A stretch of 64,000 bases of DNA. Origin: Clostridium_T sp040217795 (lineage in GTDB: Bacteria; Bacillota; Clostridia; Clostridiales; Clostridiaceae). This document shows positions 44,193 to 53,492 of the stretch, in pieces (within the stretch, counting starts at the first letter, position 1; each line of letters begins with the position of its first letter). Where the stretch lies: NCBI GenBank assembly GCA_040217795.1, contig JBEHWK010000003.1:30510-94509 (forward strand), in the 5' to 3' direction. The notes under the pieces are model-generated. The model was not told the origin of the DNA and did no database searches. It saw only the letters and a list, made by a program, of their open reading frames with translations. Both the position numbers and the translations under genes were made by a program.

Positions 44193-44576
44193 ATGGAAAT
44201 TATAAAAATAGTATCATTTTCATTAATTACACTTTTTCTGTTTATATATTTTAAGGATACGAAACAGAATATTGCAGTTTTAATATCTTTAGTCAGCGGA
44301 GTTGTTATTTTATTGTATCTCATGAGCCCATTAGCTCAGGTATTGAGTTTTTTTAAGGAAATTTCAACGAAATCTAATATAGATACATTTTATATAACGC
44401 TTGTTTTGAAAATAGTGGGAATTACCTATTTAGCTTCCTTTGCAATAGAAGTATGCAGTGAAGCTGGAGCTGCAGGAATAGCTTCAAGAATTGAAGTGGC
44501 TGCAAAGATATTAATAATGGTTATAGCTATGCCTATGCTGATGGGGGTTTTAGATGCAATATTAAAAATAATGTAG
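44193..44576 (+). CDS. spoIIIAD: Stage III sporulation protein AD
   Basis: 127 residues and about four membrane helices, with the conserved VLKIVGITYLASFAIEVCSEAG region and a Glu/Cys pair inside the membrane. Follows AC by 8 bases. Part of the channel core in the mother-cell membrane. Confidence 0.93.
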   Translation: MEIIKIVSFSLITLFLFIYFKDTKQNIAVLISLVSGVVILLYLMSPLAQVLSFFKEISTKSNIDTFYITLVLKIVGITYLASFAIEVCSEAGAAGIASRIEVAAKILIMVIAMPMLMGVLDAILKIM

Positions 44577-44585
44577 GAGAAGAGT

Positions 44586-45749
44586 ATGAAACACTTTAAA
44601 AGAATCTTAATAATTAGTATTTTTATAAATATTTTATTCAGTTTACCTGTTAAGGCAGATGAACAATCTGGTGTTTTAGAGAGATTAGAACAAAACAACA
44701 GTGTTCAGCAGCTATATGATTACGTTACTAAAATGAAGAGTGACAGTGAACTTATGAACCAGTTGGATGTGACAAGCTATATAAAATCTGTTTTAAAGGA
44801 AGGGAAGGGGAACATATCATTTTCACAAGTGGCAAAGGCATTGTTAAGCGCTTCTTTTAAAGAAATAAGAAGTGTTTTGCAGCTGATGGTATCCATTATA
44901 GTAATAGCGATAATATGCTCGCTTCTCAGAAATCTGCAGGATGCATTTAAAGGAACTCATGGGGATATTGCTTTTTATGCATGCTACGCAATACTCATTA
45001 TTATTATTTCAAAAAGCGTTCTTATCACAATAGAACTAGCAAAGACAACGATACAAAGTCTTACTGATTTCATGATGGCATTGATACCGGTTTTAGTGCT
45101 TATGATCGCTTCTGTAGGCGGAGTTGTAGAAGCTGCATCAATAGATCCGGTATTGATGGGGGCGGTGACTATAGCACCAAGAATATATGTGAATTTTATT
45201 ATTCCTATGATACTGATGAGTTTTGTTCTTAATCTTGTAAATAATTTATCCAAGGAGCACAAGATAAATAATATATGCAAATTGTTTAAACAAGTGACTT
45301 TATGGTGTCAGGGCATCCTGGTTACTATATTCATCGGACTTCTTACAATAAGAGGCATTGCTGCTGCAACTATAGATGCAGTGACATTAAAAACAGCAAA
45401 ATTTGCGGTGGACAATTTTGTTCCTATTGTAGGAAAAGCTTTTTCAGATGCAATAGCTTCTGTGGCAGGATACGCAATATTGCTTAAGAATGCAATATCT
45501 ATCCTGGGATTGATGATTGTTATCTTTATAGTATCAATCCCAATAATTAAGCTTCTTATGGTGTCTATAATGTTTAAACTGTCTGCATCTTTAGTTGAAC
45601 CTATTTGTGACAGCAGAATCACAAGCTGTATTTCATCGGTTGGCGAGTTTGTTGTAATGATAATCTCATGCATACTTTCATTGTCTTTGATGTTTTTTGT
45701 AATGGTGTCCATAATGGCTGCAGCAGGCAGATTTGTTATAGGAGGATAG
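44586..45749 (+). CDS. spoIIIAE: Stage III sporulation protein AE
   Basis: 387 residues: signal-like N-terminal helix (to about residue 24), extracytoplasmic segment, then eight or so membrane helices. Conserved stretches: FAVDNFVPIVGKAFSDAI, IKLLMVSIMFKLSASLVEPICD. It is the largest membrane protein of the SpoIIIA complex. Confidence 0.94.
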   Translation: MKHFKRILIISIFINILFSLPVKADEQSGVLERLEQNNSVQQLYDYVTKMKSDSELMNQLDVTSYIKSVLKEGKGNISFSQVAKALLSASFKEIRSVLQLMVSIIVIAIICSLLRNLQDAFKGTHGDIAFYACYAILIIIISKSVLITIELAKTTIQSLTDFMMALIPVLVLMIASVGGVVEAASIDPVLMGAVTIAPRIYVNFIIPMILMSFVLNLVNNLSKEHKINNICKLFKQVTLWCQGILVTIFIGLLTIRGIAAATIDAVTLKTAKFAVDNFVPIVGKAFSDAIASVAGYAILLKNAISILGLMIVIFIVSIPIIKLLMVSIMFKLSASLVEPICDSRITSCISSVGEFVVMIISCILSLSLMFFVMVSIMAAAGRFVIGG

Positions 45750-45750
45750 G

Positions 45751-46323
45751 ATGGAATATATTAAACAATGGGTCATTAGTATATCCTTTACCCTTATTTT
45801 TATTACTGCTGGAGAAATGCTGATAGTGAAAGATTCCTTTAAAAAGTATGTGAGATTTGCTTTAGGCATAATCCTGATTATTGCAATGCTGAAACCTATT
45901 CTGCAAATTTTCGGGGATGATTCTGAGAGTTTTATCAGTCAGATAATCAATAATGAGGTAGAACTCCAAAGCAGTGATTTTACCACAGCAAATGGAGGTG
46001 TATCATATTCAAATACAGAAACAAAAATAAGGATTATAGAAAATCTTCAGGAGAATGCTAATGCAGTCTTGAAAAGCAAATTTAAGGATTTTGACTTCAG
46101 CAGTGAGTTTAAGGGGGATATTGATTTAGAAAAATACAGTCTGGAAATAGTGAACATAAATATATTTGTTTCTTCAAAAAAGGTTAAATCTGTCGATGAA
46201 GTTGATATTGATTTTAAGGATGGAAGACAAGAGGCGCAAATTAAGGAGAAGGAGGAAATAAAAAGTATTATAAGCGATGAATTTCAAGTAACAAAAGATA
46301 AAGTAAAAGTATTCCTAAAGTAG
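45751..46323 (+). CDS. spoIIIAF: Stage III sporulation protein AF
   Basis: 190 residues with two N-terminal membrane helices (about 6-24 and 33-51) and an extracytoplasmic ring-building-motif domain (EIVNINIFVSSKKV and the C-terminal IISDEFQVTKDKVKVFL). Starts immediately after spoIIIAE. Confidence 0.92.
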   Translation: MEYIKQWVISISFTLIFITAGEMLIVKDSFKKYVRFALGIILIIAMLKPILQIFGDDSESFISQIINNEVELQSSDFTTANGGVSYSNTETKIRIIENLQENANAVLKSKFKDFDFSSEFKGDIDLEKYSLEIVNINIFVSSKKVKSVDEVDIDFKDGRQEAQIKEKEEIKSIISDEFQVTKDKVKVFLK

Positions 46324-46336
46324 TAAGGAGGTAAAT

Positions 46337-46930
46337 ATGAATAAGGAGGATTTTAAGAAAAAAATACACTTAATAATTAATGATCCAAAGATAATGAACG
46401 TTATTGCAGTAGCAATAATCGCAGTGTTTGCACTGATTGTTTTAAGTTTTTTCAATAAAGGAGGCTCAATACAAAATACCGCAGGAAGTACCTATTCGGA
46501 CACCAGCTCAAATGCATTACAAAATACGGAAACTGCAAATATGAGCTATGAGGATCAACAAAAAGAATCATTAAAGAACATATTACAGAATATTAAAGGT
46601 GTAGGCGAAGTAGAGGTCATGATGTATTTTGAAAGCAGCGAATCAAAAGTTCCTGCAATGGATGTTACTGATCAAAGCACCGTTACCCAGGAGAAGGATA
46701 ACAATTCAGGAGAAAGAGTAACAAATCAACAAAATAATAATAGTAAAGTTGTGATGACAAATAACGGAAATGACCCATTGATAATCAAGACAGAAAAGCC
46801 CAAAATCACAGGAATTATTGTGACAGCACAGGGAGCTGAAAGCTCAAGGGTGAAATATGATATAGCAAAAGCTTGTTCAGGACTGTACGATATTTCTATG
46901 GATAAGATAAATGTATATCCAATGAAATAG
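46337..46930 (+). CDS. spoIIIAG: Stage III sporulation protein AG
   Basis: 197 residues: cytoplasmic N-terminus, one membrane helix (about 17-37), a Ser/Asn-rich stretch, then a ring-building-motif domain interrupted by an extended Gln/Asn/Lys insert (LKNILQNIKGVGEVEVMMYFE, then GIIVTAQGAESSRVKYDIAKA). SpoIIIAG forms the large ring in the intermembrane space. Confidence 0.94.
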   Translation: MNKEDFKKKIHLIINDPKIMNVIAVAIIAVFALIVLSFFNKGGSIQNTAGSTYSDTSSNALQNTETANMSYEDQQKESLKNILQNIKGVGEVEVMMYFESSESKVPAMDVTDQSTVTQEKDNNSGERVTNQQNNNSKVVMTNNGNDPLIIKTEKPKITGIIVTAQGAESSRVKYDIAKACSGLYDISMDKINVYPMK

Positions 46931-46971
46931 GGGCATATAATTTTATAGAAAATAGATGGGAGGAGAATAAA

Positions 46972-47472
46972 ATGACAAAAAAACAATTTGGGATTATTTT
47001 TACCCTTTTGGCTTTGATAGTATGTGTAGGCGTTTTAGCTGCAAAAGTTAATGGTTCATTACCCGATGCTTCAGGAACCTTAAATCCTGCAATAAACACA
47101 AATGAAGAAAGTGACAGCACGGCAGCCAAAGATTATTTTTACGATCAAAGAAATGAGATAGAACAAATTGACGCAACTGCGCAGGATTCACTTAACAAAA
47201 TTATAGACAACCCTAATACTTCAAAAGAGCAGAAAGAAGAAGCAACAAAAGAGTTAAGCACACTTGCAATGACTAAAAATTATGCTTCAAAAATAGAATT
47301 GGATATAAAGAGTAAGGGATTTGAGGACGCGCTTTGCAGGATTGATGGAGACAAAGTAAAGGTTACTATAAAAAGCAGCAGCGAATTATCTCAAAAACAG
47401 GCTAATGAAATTCTTGCAGATGTAATAAATATTTCCAAAATTAAGGATGTCACCATAGAAGTTAAGCAATAA
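46972..47472 (+). CDS. spoIIIAH: Stage III sporulation protein AH
   Basis: 166 residues: one N-terminal membrane helix (about 5-24) and a C-terminal YscJ/FliF-like domain (FEDALCRIDGDKVKVTIKS, ILADVINISKIKDVTIEVK), preceded by a helical spacer. It meets SpoIIQ from the forespore. Last gene of the operon; no strong terminator follows. Confidence 0.94.
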   Translation: MTKKQFGIIFTLLALIVCVGVLAAKVNGSLPDASGTLNPAINTNEESDSTAAKDYFYDQRNEIEQIDATAQDSLNKIIDNPNTSKEQKEEATKELSTLAMTKNYASKIELDIKSKGFEDALCRIDGDKVKVTIKSSSELSQKQANEILADVINISKIKDVTIEVKQ

Positions 47473-47474
47473 CG

Positions 47475-47503
47475 TTGTATTGATATTTTTATTTTGATAT
47501 AAT
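47475..47503 (+). promoter_or_regulatory. Promoter of the Asp23-family gene
   Basis: TTGTAT, 17 bases, TATAAT (47498-47503). It provides vegetative expression downstream of the sporulation operon. Confidence 0.65.
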
Positions 47504-47547
47504 TATCATATGATGAAAGCATTAGAGTATACGGGAGGGTATTAAGC

Positions 47548-47928
47548 ATGGAAGAAATGGTAAGAGACGAAAGCTTGGGTATAATAAGAATATCTGACGA
47601 GGTAGTAAGTGTAATTGCTGGAATTGCAGCTTCTGAAATAAATGGTGTTTATGAGTACACATCCAATATGGCCTCAATAGCTATTTTCCAAAAAGGGAAA
47701 AAGAATGTAGGCAAAGGGGTTAAAGTGACAGTAGATAATGAGGAAGCTGTGATTGATATGCTTATTGCCGTTTCCTACGGAATCAGAATACCGGAGGTAG
47801 TTGTAAAGGTTCAGGAAAATGTTAAGAAGACAGTTGAAGCTATGACGGGACTAAAAGTATCGAGTGTTAATGTAAGTGTTCATAATATAATTGTGCCAAA
47901 AGAAGATGATGAACAAAAAGAAAAATAA
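47548..47928 (+). CDS. Asp23/Gls24 family envelope stress protein (YqhY-like)
   Basis: 126 residues, single Asp23 domain (VVSVIAGIAASEINGVYEYT, VAVSYGIRIPEVVVKVQENVK-type segment, VSSVNVSVHNIIVP). YqhY homologues sit before nusB in Firmicutes and affect acetyl-CoA carboxylase and envelope homeostasis. Monocistronic between a promoter and a short hairpin. Confidence 0.9.
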   Translation: MEEMVRDESLGIIRISDEVVSVIAGIAASEINGVYEYTSNMASIAIFQKGKKNVGKGVKVTVDNEEAVIDMLIAVSYGIRIPEVVVKVQENVKKTVEAMTGLKVSSVNVSVHNIIVPKEDDEQKEK

Positions 47929-47937
47929 TTAATTTGT

Positions 47938-47966
47938 GCCCTCTGGTTTTCAGAGGGCATTTCTAT
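47938..47966 (+). terminator. Hairpin after the Asp23-family gene
   Basis: GCCCTCTG (47938-47945) with CAGAGGGC (47951-47958): a GC-rich stem with a short T-run (ATTTCT). Confidence 0.7.
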
Positions 47967-48038
47967 GTGATAGAATATAATGATGGTGTTTAAAGAATTT
48001 AAATATGACAATAATAAAAGTATATGTTGGAGGTACTT

Positions 48039-48443
48039 ATGAACAGAAAGAAATCAAGAAAAGTAGCCATGGAGCTTTGTTACAGCATGGAGATTTCAAA
48101 AGAAACCCCTGAGGAAATATATGAAAGCTTTATTGATAATTATGAGGGGGATATAAGCCAATTAGATAAGGTTTATATTCTGGAACTTTTGAATTTAATA
48201 AAAACTCATAAAGATGAAATAGATAAAAAAATTCAGCCGCATTTAAGAGGATGGAAACTTGAAAGAATATCTAAAGTGAATTTATCAATTCTCAGAATCG
48301 CAACAGCAGAAATGCTTTATATTGAAGAAATTCCCGACAAAGTTTCCATAAATGAGGCTTTGGAATTAACAAAGGAATATTCAGATGAAAAATCGGTGTC
48401 ATTTATTAACGGAGTTTTAGACAGTATAAATAAGGGATTATAA
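48039..48443 (+). CDS. nusB: Transcription antitermination factor NusB
   Basis: Helical RNA-binding protein acting with NusE at rRNA boxA. 134 residues. Seen: RKSRKVAMELCYSMEIS and the C-terminal half LSILRIATAEMLYIEEIPDKVSINEALELTKEYSDEKS (split IATAEMLY, EIPDKVSINEALEL). The ATG at 48039 follows TTGGAGGT; the upstream TTG at 48024 lies in that site. Confidence 0.94.
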   Translation: MNRKKSRKVAMELCYSMEISKETPEEIYESFIDNYEGDISQLDKVYILELLNLIKTHKDEIDKKIQPHLRGWKLERISKVNLSILRIATAEMLYIEEIPDKVSINEALELTKEYSDEKSVSFINGVLDSINKGL

Positions 48444-48463
48444 TATTCAGGGAGGATGAACGC

Positions 48464-49300
48464 ATGGGAAATATAATAGATGGAAGAAAAATAGCACAGG
48501 AGATAAAAGATGAAATCTCAGGATATATAAGACAAAGAAAAGAAAAAGGTCTTTCTGTTCCTAAAATTGCATCAATTTTAGTAGGAAATGACGGGGGATC
48601 AATATATTATCAAAATGCTCAAGAAAAAGCAGCATTAGCTTTGGGAGCAGATTTTGACAAGATTTTGCTTGAAGAAAGCATAAGTCAGGAAGATCTTATA
48701 TCTTTAATTGAAAGACTGAACAAAGATGAAAGCGTTCAGGGAATAATTATTCAATTACCGCTTCCAAAGCATATTGATGAAAAGAGAGTAACTTCATCTA
48801 TATGCCCTGATAAAGATATAGATTGTTTGACTAATGAATCCATGGGAAGATTCTATAAGGGAGAAAAATGTTTCCTTCCATGTACTCCTAACAGCGTAAT
48901 TACACTTCTGAAATCTCTGAATATTAATTTAAAGGGCAAAAATGCTGTTGTTATAGGAAGAAGTAATATAGTGGGAAAACCAGCTTTTCAATTGCTGCTG
49001 AATGAAGATATGACAGTTACTGTATGTCATTCAAAAACAGAAAATATAAAAGCTATAGCAAAAACAGCTGATGTTCTGGTTGTTGCAATGGGAAAACCAA
49101 ACTTTGTCAATAATGAATTTGTCAAGGAAGGTGCTGTAGTGATTGATGTAGGAACATCCTCATTTAATGGTAAGATTACAGGAGATGTTGATTTTGAGGA
49201 TGTCATCGACACTGCATCTTTTGTAACTCCTGTTCCTGGAGGGGTAGGTGCTTTGACAACAACTTTGCTTATTAAAAATGCATGTGAGGCATTAAAATAA
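48464..49300 (+). CDS. folD: Bifunctional methylene-THF dehydrogenase/methenyl-THF cyclohydrolase FolD
   Basis: Interconverts methylene-, methenyl- and formyl-THF with NAD(P). 278 residues. Seen: SIYYQNAQEKAALALG with the catalytic Lys region, GIIIQLPLPKHID, DKDIDCLTNESMGR, GRSNIVGKPAFQLLL, TPVPGGVGALTT. 2 bases ahead of xseA, so the operon runs folD-xseA-xseB-ispA-dxs. Complements the cyclodeaminase-like protein at 10.9 kb. Confidence 0.95.
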   Translation: MGNIIDGRKIAQEIKDEISGYIRQRKEKGLSVPKIASILVGNDGGSIYYQNAQEKAALALGADFDKILLEESISQEDLISLIERLNKDESVQGIIIQLPLPKHIDEKRVTSSICPDKDIDCLTNESMGRFYKGEKCFLPCTPNSVITLLKSLNINLKGKNAVVIGRSNIVGKPAFQLLLNEDMTVTVCHSKTENIKAIAKTADVLVVAMGKPNFVNNEFVKEGAVVIDVGTSSFNGKITGDVDFEDVIDTASFVTPVPGGVGALTTTLLIKNACEALK

Positions 49301-49301
49301 T

Positions 49302-50507
49302 ATGAATATTAAAACCTTGAGCGTTACTGATGTAAATAATTATGTTAAAAGAATATTCGATAATGATTTCATTTTAAATAATTTATCCGTCAAGGGAGAA
49401 ATATCAAATTTAAAATATCATTCTTCCGGGCATATATATTTTTCTTTAAAGGATGAGTTTTCAAAGATCAACTGCGTTATGTTCAAAAGCGATGCAGTGA
49501 AAAATTTATTCAGGATGAAGGATGGACAAAATATAATTGTTAAGGCAAGGCTGTCGTCTTATGTTAAAGAAGGAAATTATCAATTATACATACGTGAAGC
49601 TGAGGAAGCAGGAATCGGAGATCTTCACATTCAATTTGAAAATCTTAAAAATAAATTGAGGGAAGAAGGACTGTTTTCAGAAGAACATAAGAAAAAGATA
49701 CCAAGCTACGTGAAAACAATAGGGGTAATTACTTCAGAAACCGGTGCTGCTGTTAAAGACATTGTAAATGTAGTGCAAAGAAGGAACAGTGCAGTGGATA
49801 TACTGATTTTCCCTGCCATTGTTCAAGGAGAAGGAGCGCCTGAATCTTTAATTCGGGGGTTAAGATATTTTAATGGAAAATGTAATGTTAAAGTTGATGT
49901 AATAATTATTGGAAGAGGCGGAGGATCCATTGAGGAACTTTGGGCATTCAATAATGAAGAACTGGCCAAGGAAATATATAAATCAAAAATGCCAGTTGTT
50001 TCGGCAGTAGGACATGAAATTGATTTTACAATATGTGATTTTGTTGCTGACCTCAGGGCGGCAACTCCATCAGCTGCTGCGGAAATGGTTACTGTACCAA
50101 AAGGAGAATATTATAAAAAAGTATTGGATATAGAAGACAAAATTGGTATTCTTATGAGAGAGATGATCAGGAGAGCCAGAACTGACATAATTCATTTTGA
50201 GAAAATTTTAAAAATGAATTCACCTCAAAATCTTATAGTTAACAGATATAGGGAACTAGAGGATTTAAAGGATGCACTTGACAAAAGCATTACTATGAAA
50301 ATTAATTTTGAGAAACAGAATTTAACTAAGCTTAATAATATTTTGGAAGCAAAAAATCCATTGAATATTTTAAGCAGAGGATATGTAATTCTTGAAAATG
50401 AACTTGGAAAAGTAGTGAGTTCTAAAGAAAATTTAGAATCAGGAAGATATAAAATCAATTTTAAAGACGGTTATAAAAAAGTTCAGATTGAGTTAATTAA
50501 TGAATAG
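49302..50507 (+). CDS. xseA: Exodeoxyribonuclease VII large subunit
   Basis: Catalytic subunit of the single-strand nuclease. 401 residues: N-terminal OB-fold (about 1-100, VKGEISNLKYHSSGHIYFSLKD), then the catalytic domain (TSETGAAVKDIVNVVQRRN, IIGRGGGSIEELWAFN, SAVGHEIDFTICDFVADLRAATPSAAAE, read in parts) and a C-terminal helical tail. Overlaps the upstream end of xseB's leader by a few bases. Confidence 0.95.
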   Translation: MNIKTLSVTDVNNYVKRIFDNDFILNNLSVKGEISNLKYHSSGHIYFSLKDEFSKINCVMFKSDAVKNLFRMKDGQNIIVKARLSSYVKEGNYQLYIREAEEAGIGDLHIQFENLKNKLREEGLFSEEHKKKIPSYVKTIGVITSETGAAVKDIVNVVQRRNSAVDILIFPAIVQGEGAPESLIRGLRYFNGKCNVKVDVIIIGRGGGSIEELWAFNNEELAKEIYKSKMPVVSAVGHEIDFTICDFVADLRAATPSAAAEMVTVPKGEYYKKVLDIEDKIGILMREMIRRARTDIIHFEKILKMNSPQNLIVNRYRELEDLKDALDKSITMKINFEKQNLTKLNNILEAKNPLNILSRGYVILENELGKVVSSKENLESGRYKINFKDGYKKVQIELINE

Positions 50508-50520
50508 AGCAGGTGATCAG

Positions 50521-50733
50521 ATGGCTAAGAAATCGGAAACTTATGAAGAAATGGTAAAGAGGCTTGAAAGAATTATAGAGGAATTGGAAAGCAGTCAGTC
50601 GGACATATCCACGTCTATGAAAATATATGAAGAAGGAGTAAAATTAATTAATAAGTTATATTTGACTCTGGATGCTATGGAAGGGAAGCTTAGAGTCATT
50701 AATGAAGATAGCGAGGATAATACAAAGGAGTAA
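50521..50733 (+). CDS. xseB: Exodeoxyribonuclease VII small subunit
   Basis: 70-residue helical protein that binds XseA: SETYEEMVKRLERIIEELES, SMKIYEEGVKLI. The ATG at 50521 follows AGGTGAT; an ATG at 50500 inside the end of xseA would add seven residues and lacks a ribosome binding site. Confidence 0.94.
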   Translation: MAKKSETYEEMVKRLERIIEELESSQSDISTSMKIYEEGVKLINKLYLTLDAMEGKLRVINEDSEDNTKE

Positions 50734-50736
50734 CTT

Positions 50737-51606
50737 ATGGAAATAGATATAATCAGAGATTACTTTAATGAAGAATTGAAAAGTTATTTTAAAGGAAGAA
50801 ACGGATTCAATAGAATCATATACGATGCCCAGGAATATAGCTTAAATATAGGTGGAAAGCGAATCAGGCCCATTCTGGCAATTCTTTCATACAGCATGTA
50901 TAAAAAGGATTATGAGAAGGCAATTCCTTTAGCGTTGGCATTGGAGATGATACATACATATTCCTTGATTCATGATGATCTGCCTGCAATGGATAATGAT
51001 GATTTAAGAAGAGGAAAACCTACAAATCATAAGGTGTATGGTGAAGCTTTAGCTATTTTGGCCGGTGATGCGTTATTGAACGAAGCTTCAGAGATATTAA
51101 TGGATTTTTCACTGGAAAATGGGATTAAAGCATTGGAAGCGTCAAGAATAATATTCAAGTCATCAGGGTCAGAAGGAATGATCGGAGGTCAGGTAGTTGA
51201 TATAATAAATGAAGATAAGGAAATCTCTGAAAATGAATTAAGATACATGCATGAAAAGAAAACCGGTGAACTGATAAAAGCATCAATACTTTCCGGAGCA
51301 GTTTTCGCAGGTGCACCGCAAGCCGATATTGATTTACTTAGAACCTTCGGTGAAAAGTTAGGTTTAGCTTTTCAAATTATGGATGATGTTTTAGATGTTA
51401 TAGGCTCTACAGAAAAGTTAGGGAAAAAAGTGAATAGCGATGAAGCTAACAAGAAGACCAACTTTGTCACTGTTTACGGCATAGAGCAATGTCTTGGAAT
51501 GTGTCAAAGTTTAACAGAAGAATGTTTGGAGACTCTTGAATTACTGACTGTGAATACAACAAGCTTAAAAGAACTTACTTTTTTGCTTTTAAATAGAGAA
51601 AATTAA
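50737..51606 (+). CDS. ispA: Polyprenyl (farnesyl/geranylgeranyl) diphosphate synthase
   Basis: Condenses IPP with allylic diphosphates; supplies undecaprenyl and other prenyl chains. 289 residues. Seen: GGKRIRPIL, first Asp-rich motif HDDLPAMDNDDLRRGKPT, KTGELIKAS, second Asp-rich motif FQIMDDVLDVIG. Chain length is set near the first motif; the Met-Ile-His-Thr-Tyr residues upstream fit a short-chain (C15-C20) product. Next gene is dxs, so both ends of the MEP-to-prenyl route are co-expressed. Confidence 0.93.
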   Translation: MEIDIIRDYFNEELKSYFKGRNGFNRIIYDAQEYSLNIGGKRIRPILAILSYSMYKKDYEKAIPLALALEMIHTYSLIHDDLPAMDNDDLRRGKPTNHKVYGEALAILAGDALLNEASEILMDFSLENGIKALEASRIIFKSSGSEGMIGGQVVDIINEDKEISENELRYMHEKKTGELIKASILSGAVFAGAPQADIDLLRTFGEKLGLAFQIMDDVLDVIGSTEKLGKKVNSDEANKKTNFVTVYGIEQCLGMCQSLTEECLETLELLTVNTTSLKELTFLLLNREN

Positions 51607-51622
51607 TCTAAAGGATGATAAT

Positions 51623-53482
51623 ATGGTTAAATTATTGGATGATATTAAGGAACCTAAAGATATTGAGAATATGTCCATGGATGATCTGAAAGAACTGGCA
51701 AAAGAAATCAGAAGATTTTTAATACAAAGTGTGTCCGAAACAGGAGGACATTTAGCCTCCAATTTAGGAATTGTGGAACTTACATTAAGTTTGTGCAGAA
51801 ATTTCGATTTTACCAAGGATAAAATTGTTTGGGATGTGGGGCATCAATCCTATGTTTACAAAATACTCACAGGAAGAAAAGATAGGTTTCATACATTAAG
51901 AAAATTTGATGGTATCAGCGGTTTCCCGAAAGCATGGGAAAGCAGCTATGACTGTTTTGATACTGGACATTCTTCTACATCTATTTCTGCAGCTCTTGGA
52001 ATGGCTAGAGCAAGGGATATCAAGGGAGAGAAAAACAAGGTTATAGCAGTTATAGGAGATGGGGCATTAACTGGTGGAATGGCTTTGGAGGCCTTAAATG
52101 ATGCTGGATACAGAAAAACTGATATTATCGTTATTATAAATGATAATGGCATGAGCATATCAAAGAACGTAGGAGGGGTAGCACATTACCTTAATATGCT
52201 CAGGTCGGAACCAGGCTATAATAGGCTTAAAAATGATATTAACTACACATTGAGGAATTCAAAGTTAGGGAATACCATAGCAGACTCTTTGGGTAAAATA
52301 AAAGATAGTATAAAACAATTAATTGTTCCCTCAATGCTTTTTGAAGATATGGGGTGGAAGTACTTAGGTCCAATAGATGGACATGATCTTAAAGAATTGA
52401 GTTTAATGATTTCAAAAGCAAAGGAATTAGATACACCTGTTGTAATACATACTATTACTCAAAAAGGGAAAGGATATGAACTTGCTGAGGAAAACCCAAA
52501 TAAGTTCCATGGAATCGGACCATTCAATTTAGGAAATGGTGAAGTTAAAGCATCGAAAGCTGTGACATATTCCAAAGCTTTTGGTGAAGCAATGCTAAAA
52601 TTATCTGAGGAAAGAAATGATTTAGTAGCTATTACTGCAGCAATGCCGGATGGAACAGGTTTAAAAGATTATTCAAAAGTATATCCGGACAGGTTTTTTG
52701 ATGTAGGAATTGCAGAAGAACATGCAGTTACATTGGCAGCAGGAATGGCAAAAGAGGGGTTGAAACCTGTATTTGCTGTGTATTCAACTTTCCTTCAGCG
52801 AGCATATGACCAGGTTCTTCATGATGTATGTATTCAGAATCTTCCTGTAATATTTGCTGTTGACAGGGCTGGTTTAGTTGGAGAAGACGGAGAAACCCAT
52901 CAGGGGATATTTGATGTATCTTTTTTATCACATATTCCTAACATGAAAATATTGGCGCCTAAATGTACTGGAGAAATTCTTCCGATGATGAGATATGCAT
53001 TAAATCAGAAAGGTCCCGTTGCAATAAGATATCCTAAAGGTTCTGACTCAAGACAGAACCTTAAGCCGTTAATAAGCTTTTCTACCGGTATGTGGGAAGT
53101 TTTAGAAGAGGGTGAAGGATTTGCTGTGATTGCATCAGGGAAAATGGTGGAATTCTCAATTGAGGCAAAGGATTTGCTGAAAAAGGATGGGTACAATCCG
53201 TTAATAATAAATGCTGCATTTATAAAGCCAATAGATTTTGAGCTGATTGACCAGTTGATAGAAAAAAATATTATGATTTTTACGATTGAAGATAATATTT
53301 TAAGAGGAGGACTCGGGGAAGCTGTTCAATCTTACATATGCAGCAGGAAGGGATCAAATGAAGTAGTGATGCTTGGATATGACGATGAATTTGTACCTCA
53401 TGGAGATCTCAGTAGTTTATATAGGACATATAAAATGGACCCGGAAGGGATAAGGGAAAAAATAATCAATAAAATGCAGTAA
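51623..53482 (+). CDS. dxs: 1-deoxy-D-xylulose-5-phosphate synthase
   Basis: First enzyme of the MEP isoprenoid pathway: pyruvate plus glyceraldehyde-3-phosphate, TPP-dependent. 619 residues. Seen: GGHLASNLGIVELTL, DVGHQSYVYKILTGR, TPP motif GDGALTGGMALEALNDAG with its Asn, FEDMGWKYLGPIDGHDL, and the transketolase domain with DVGIAEEHAVTLAAG and DRAGLVGEDGETHQG. Complete. Confidence 0.96.
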   Translation: MVKLLDDIKEPKDIENMSMDDLKELAKEIRRFLIQSVSETGGHLASNLGIVELTLSLCRNFDFTKDKIVWDVGHQSYVYKILTGRKDRFHTLRKFDGISGFPKAWESSYDCFDTGHSSTSISAALGMARARDIKGEKNKVIAVIGDGALTGGMALEALNDAGYRKTDIIVIINDNGMSISKNVGGVAHYLNMLRSEPGYNRLKNDINYTLRNSKLGNTIADSLGKIKDSIKQLIVPSMLFEDMGWKYLGPIDGHDLKELSLMISKAKELDTPVVIHTITQKGKGYELAEENPNKFHGIGPFNLGNGEVKASKAVTYSKAFGEAMLKLSEERNDLVAITAAMPDGTGLKDYSKVYPDRFFDVGIAEEHAVTLAAGMAKEGLKPVFAVYSTFLQRAYDQVLHDVCIQNLPVIFAVDRAGLVGEDGETHQGIFDVSFLSHIPNMKILAPKCTGEILPMMRYALNQKGPVAIRYPKGSDSRQNLKPLISFSTGMWEVLEEGEGFAVIASGKMVEFSIEAKDLLKKDGYNPLIINAAFIKPIDFELIDQLIEKNIMIFTIEDNILRGGLGEAVQSYICSRKGSNEVVMLGYDDEFVPHGDLSSLYRTYKMDPEGIREKIINKMQ

Positions 53483-53492
53483 GGAGTAAACA

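Noticed and set aside
45308..45712. 134-codon minus-strand frame within spoIIIAE
   Set aside because: Shadow of a highly hydrophobic gene; no ribosome binding site, and the + strand gene is unambiguous.
47976..47981. TATAAT upstream of nusB
   Set aside because: No acceptable -35 at the right distance (the bases there are GC-rich hairpin), so I did not call it a promoter.
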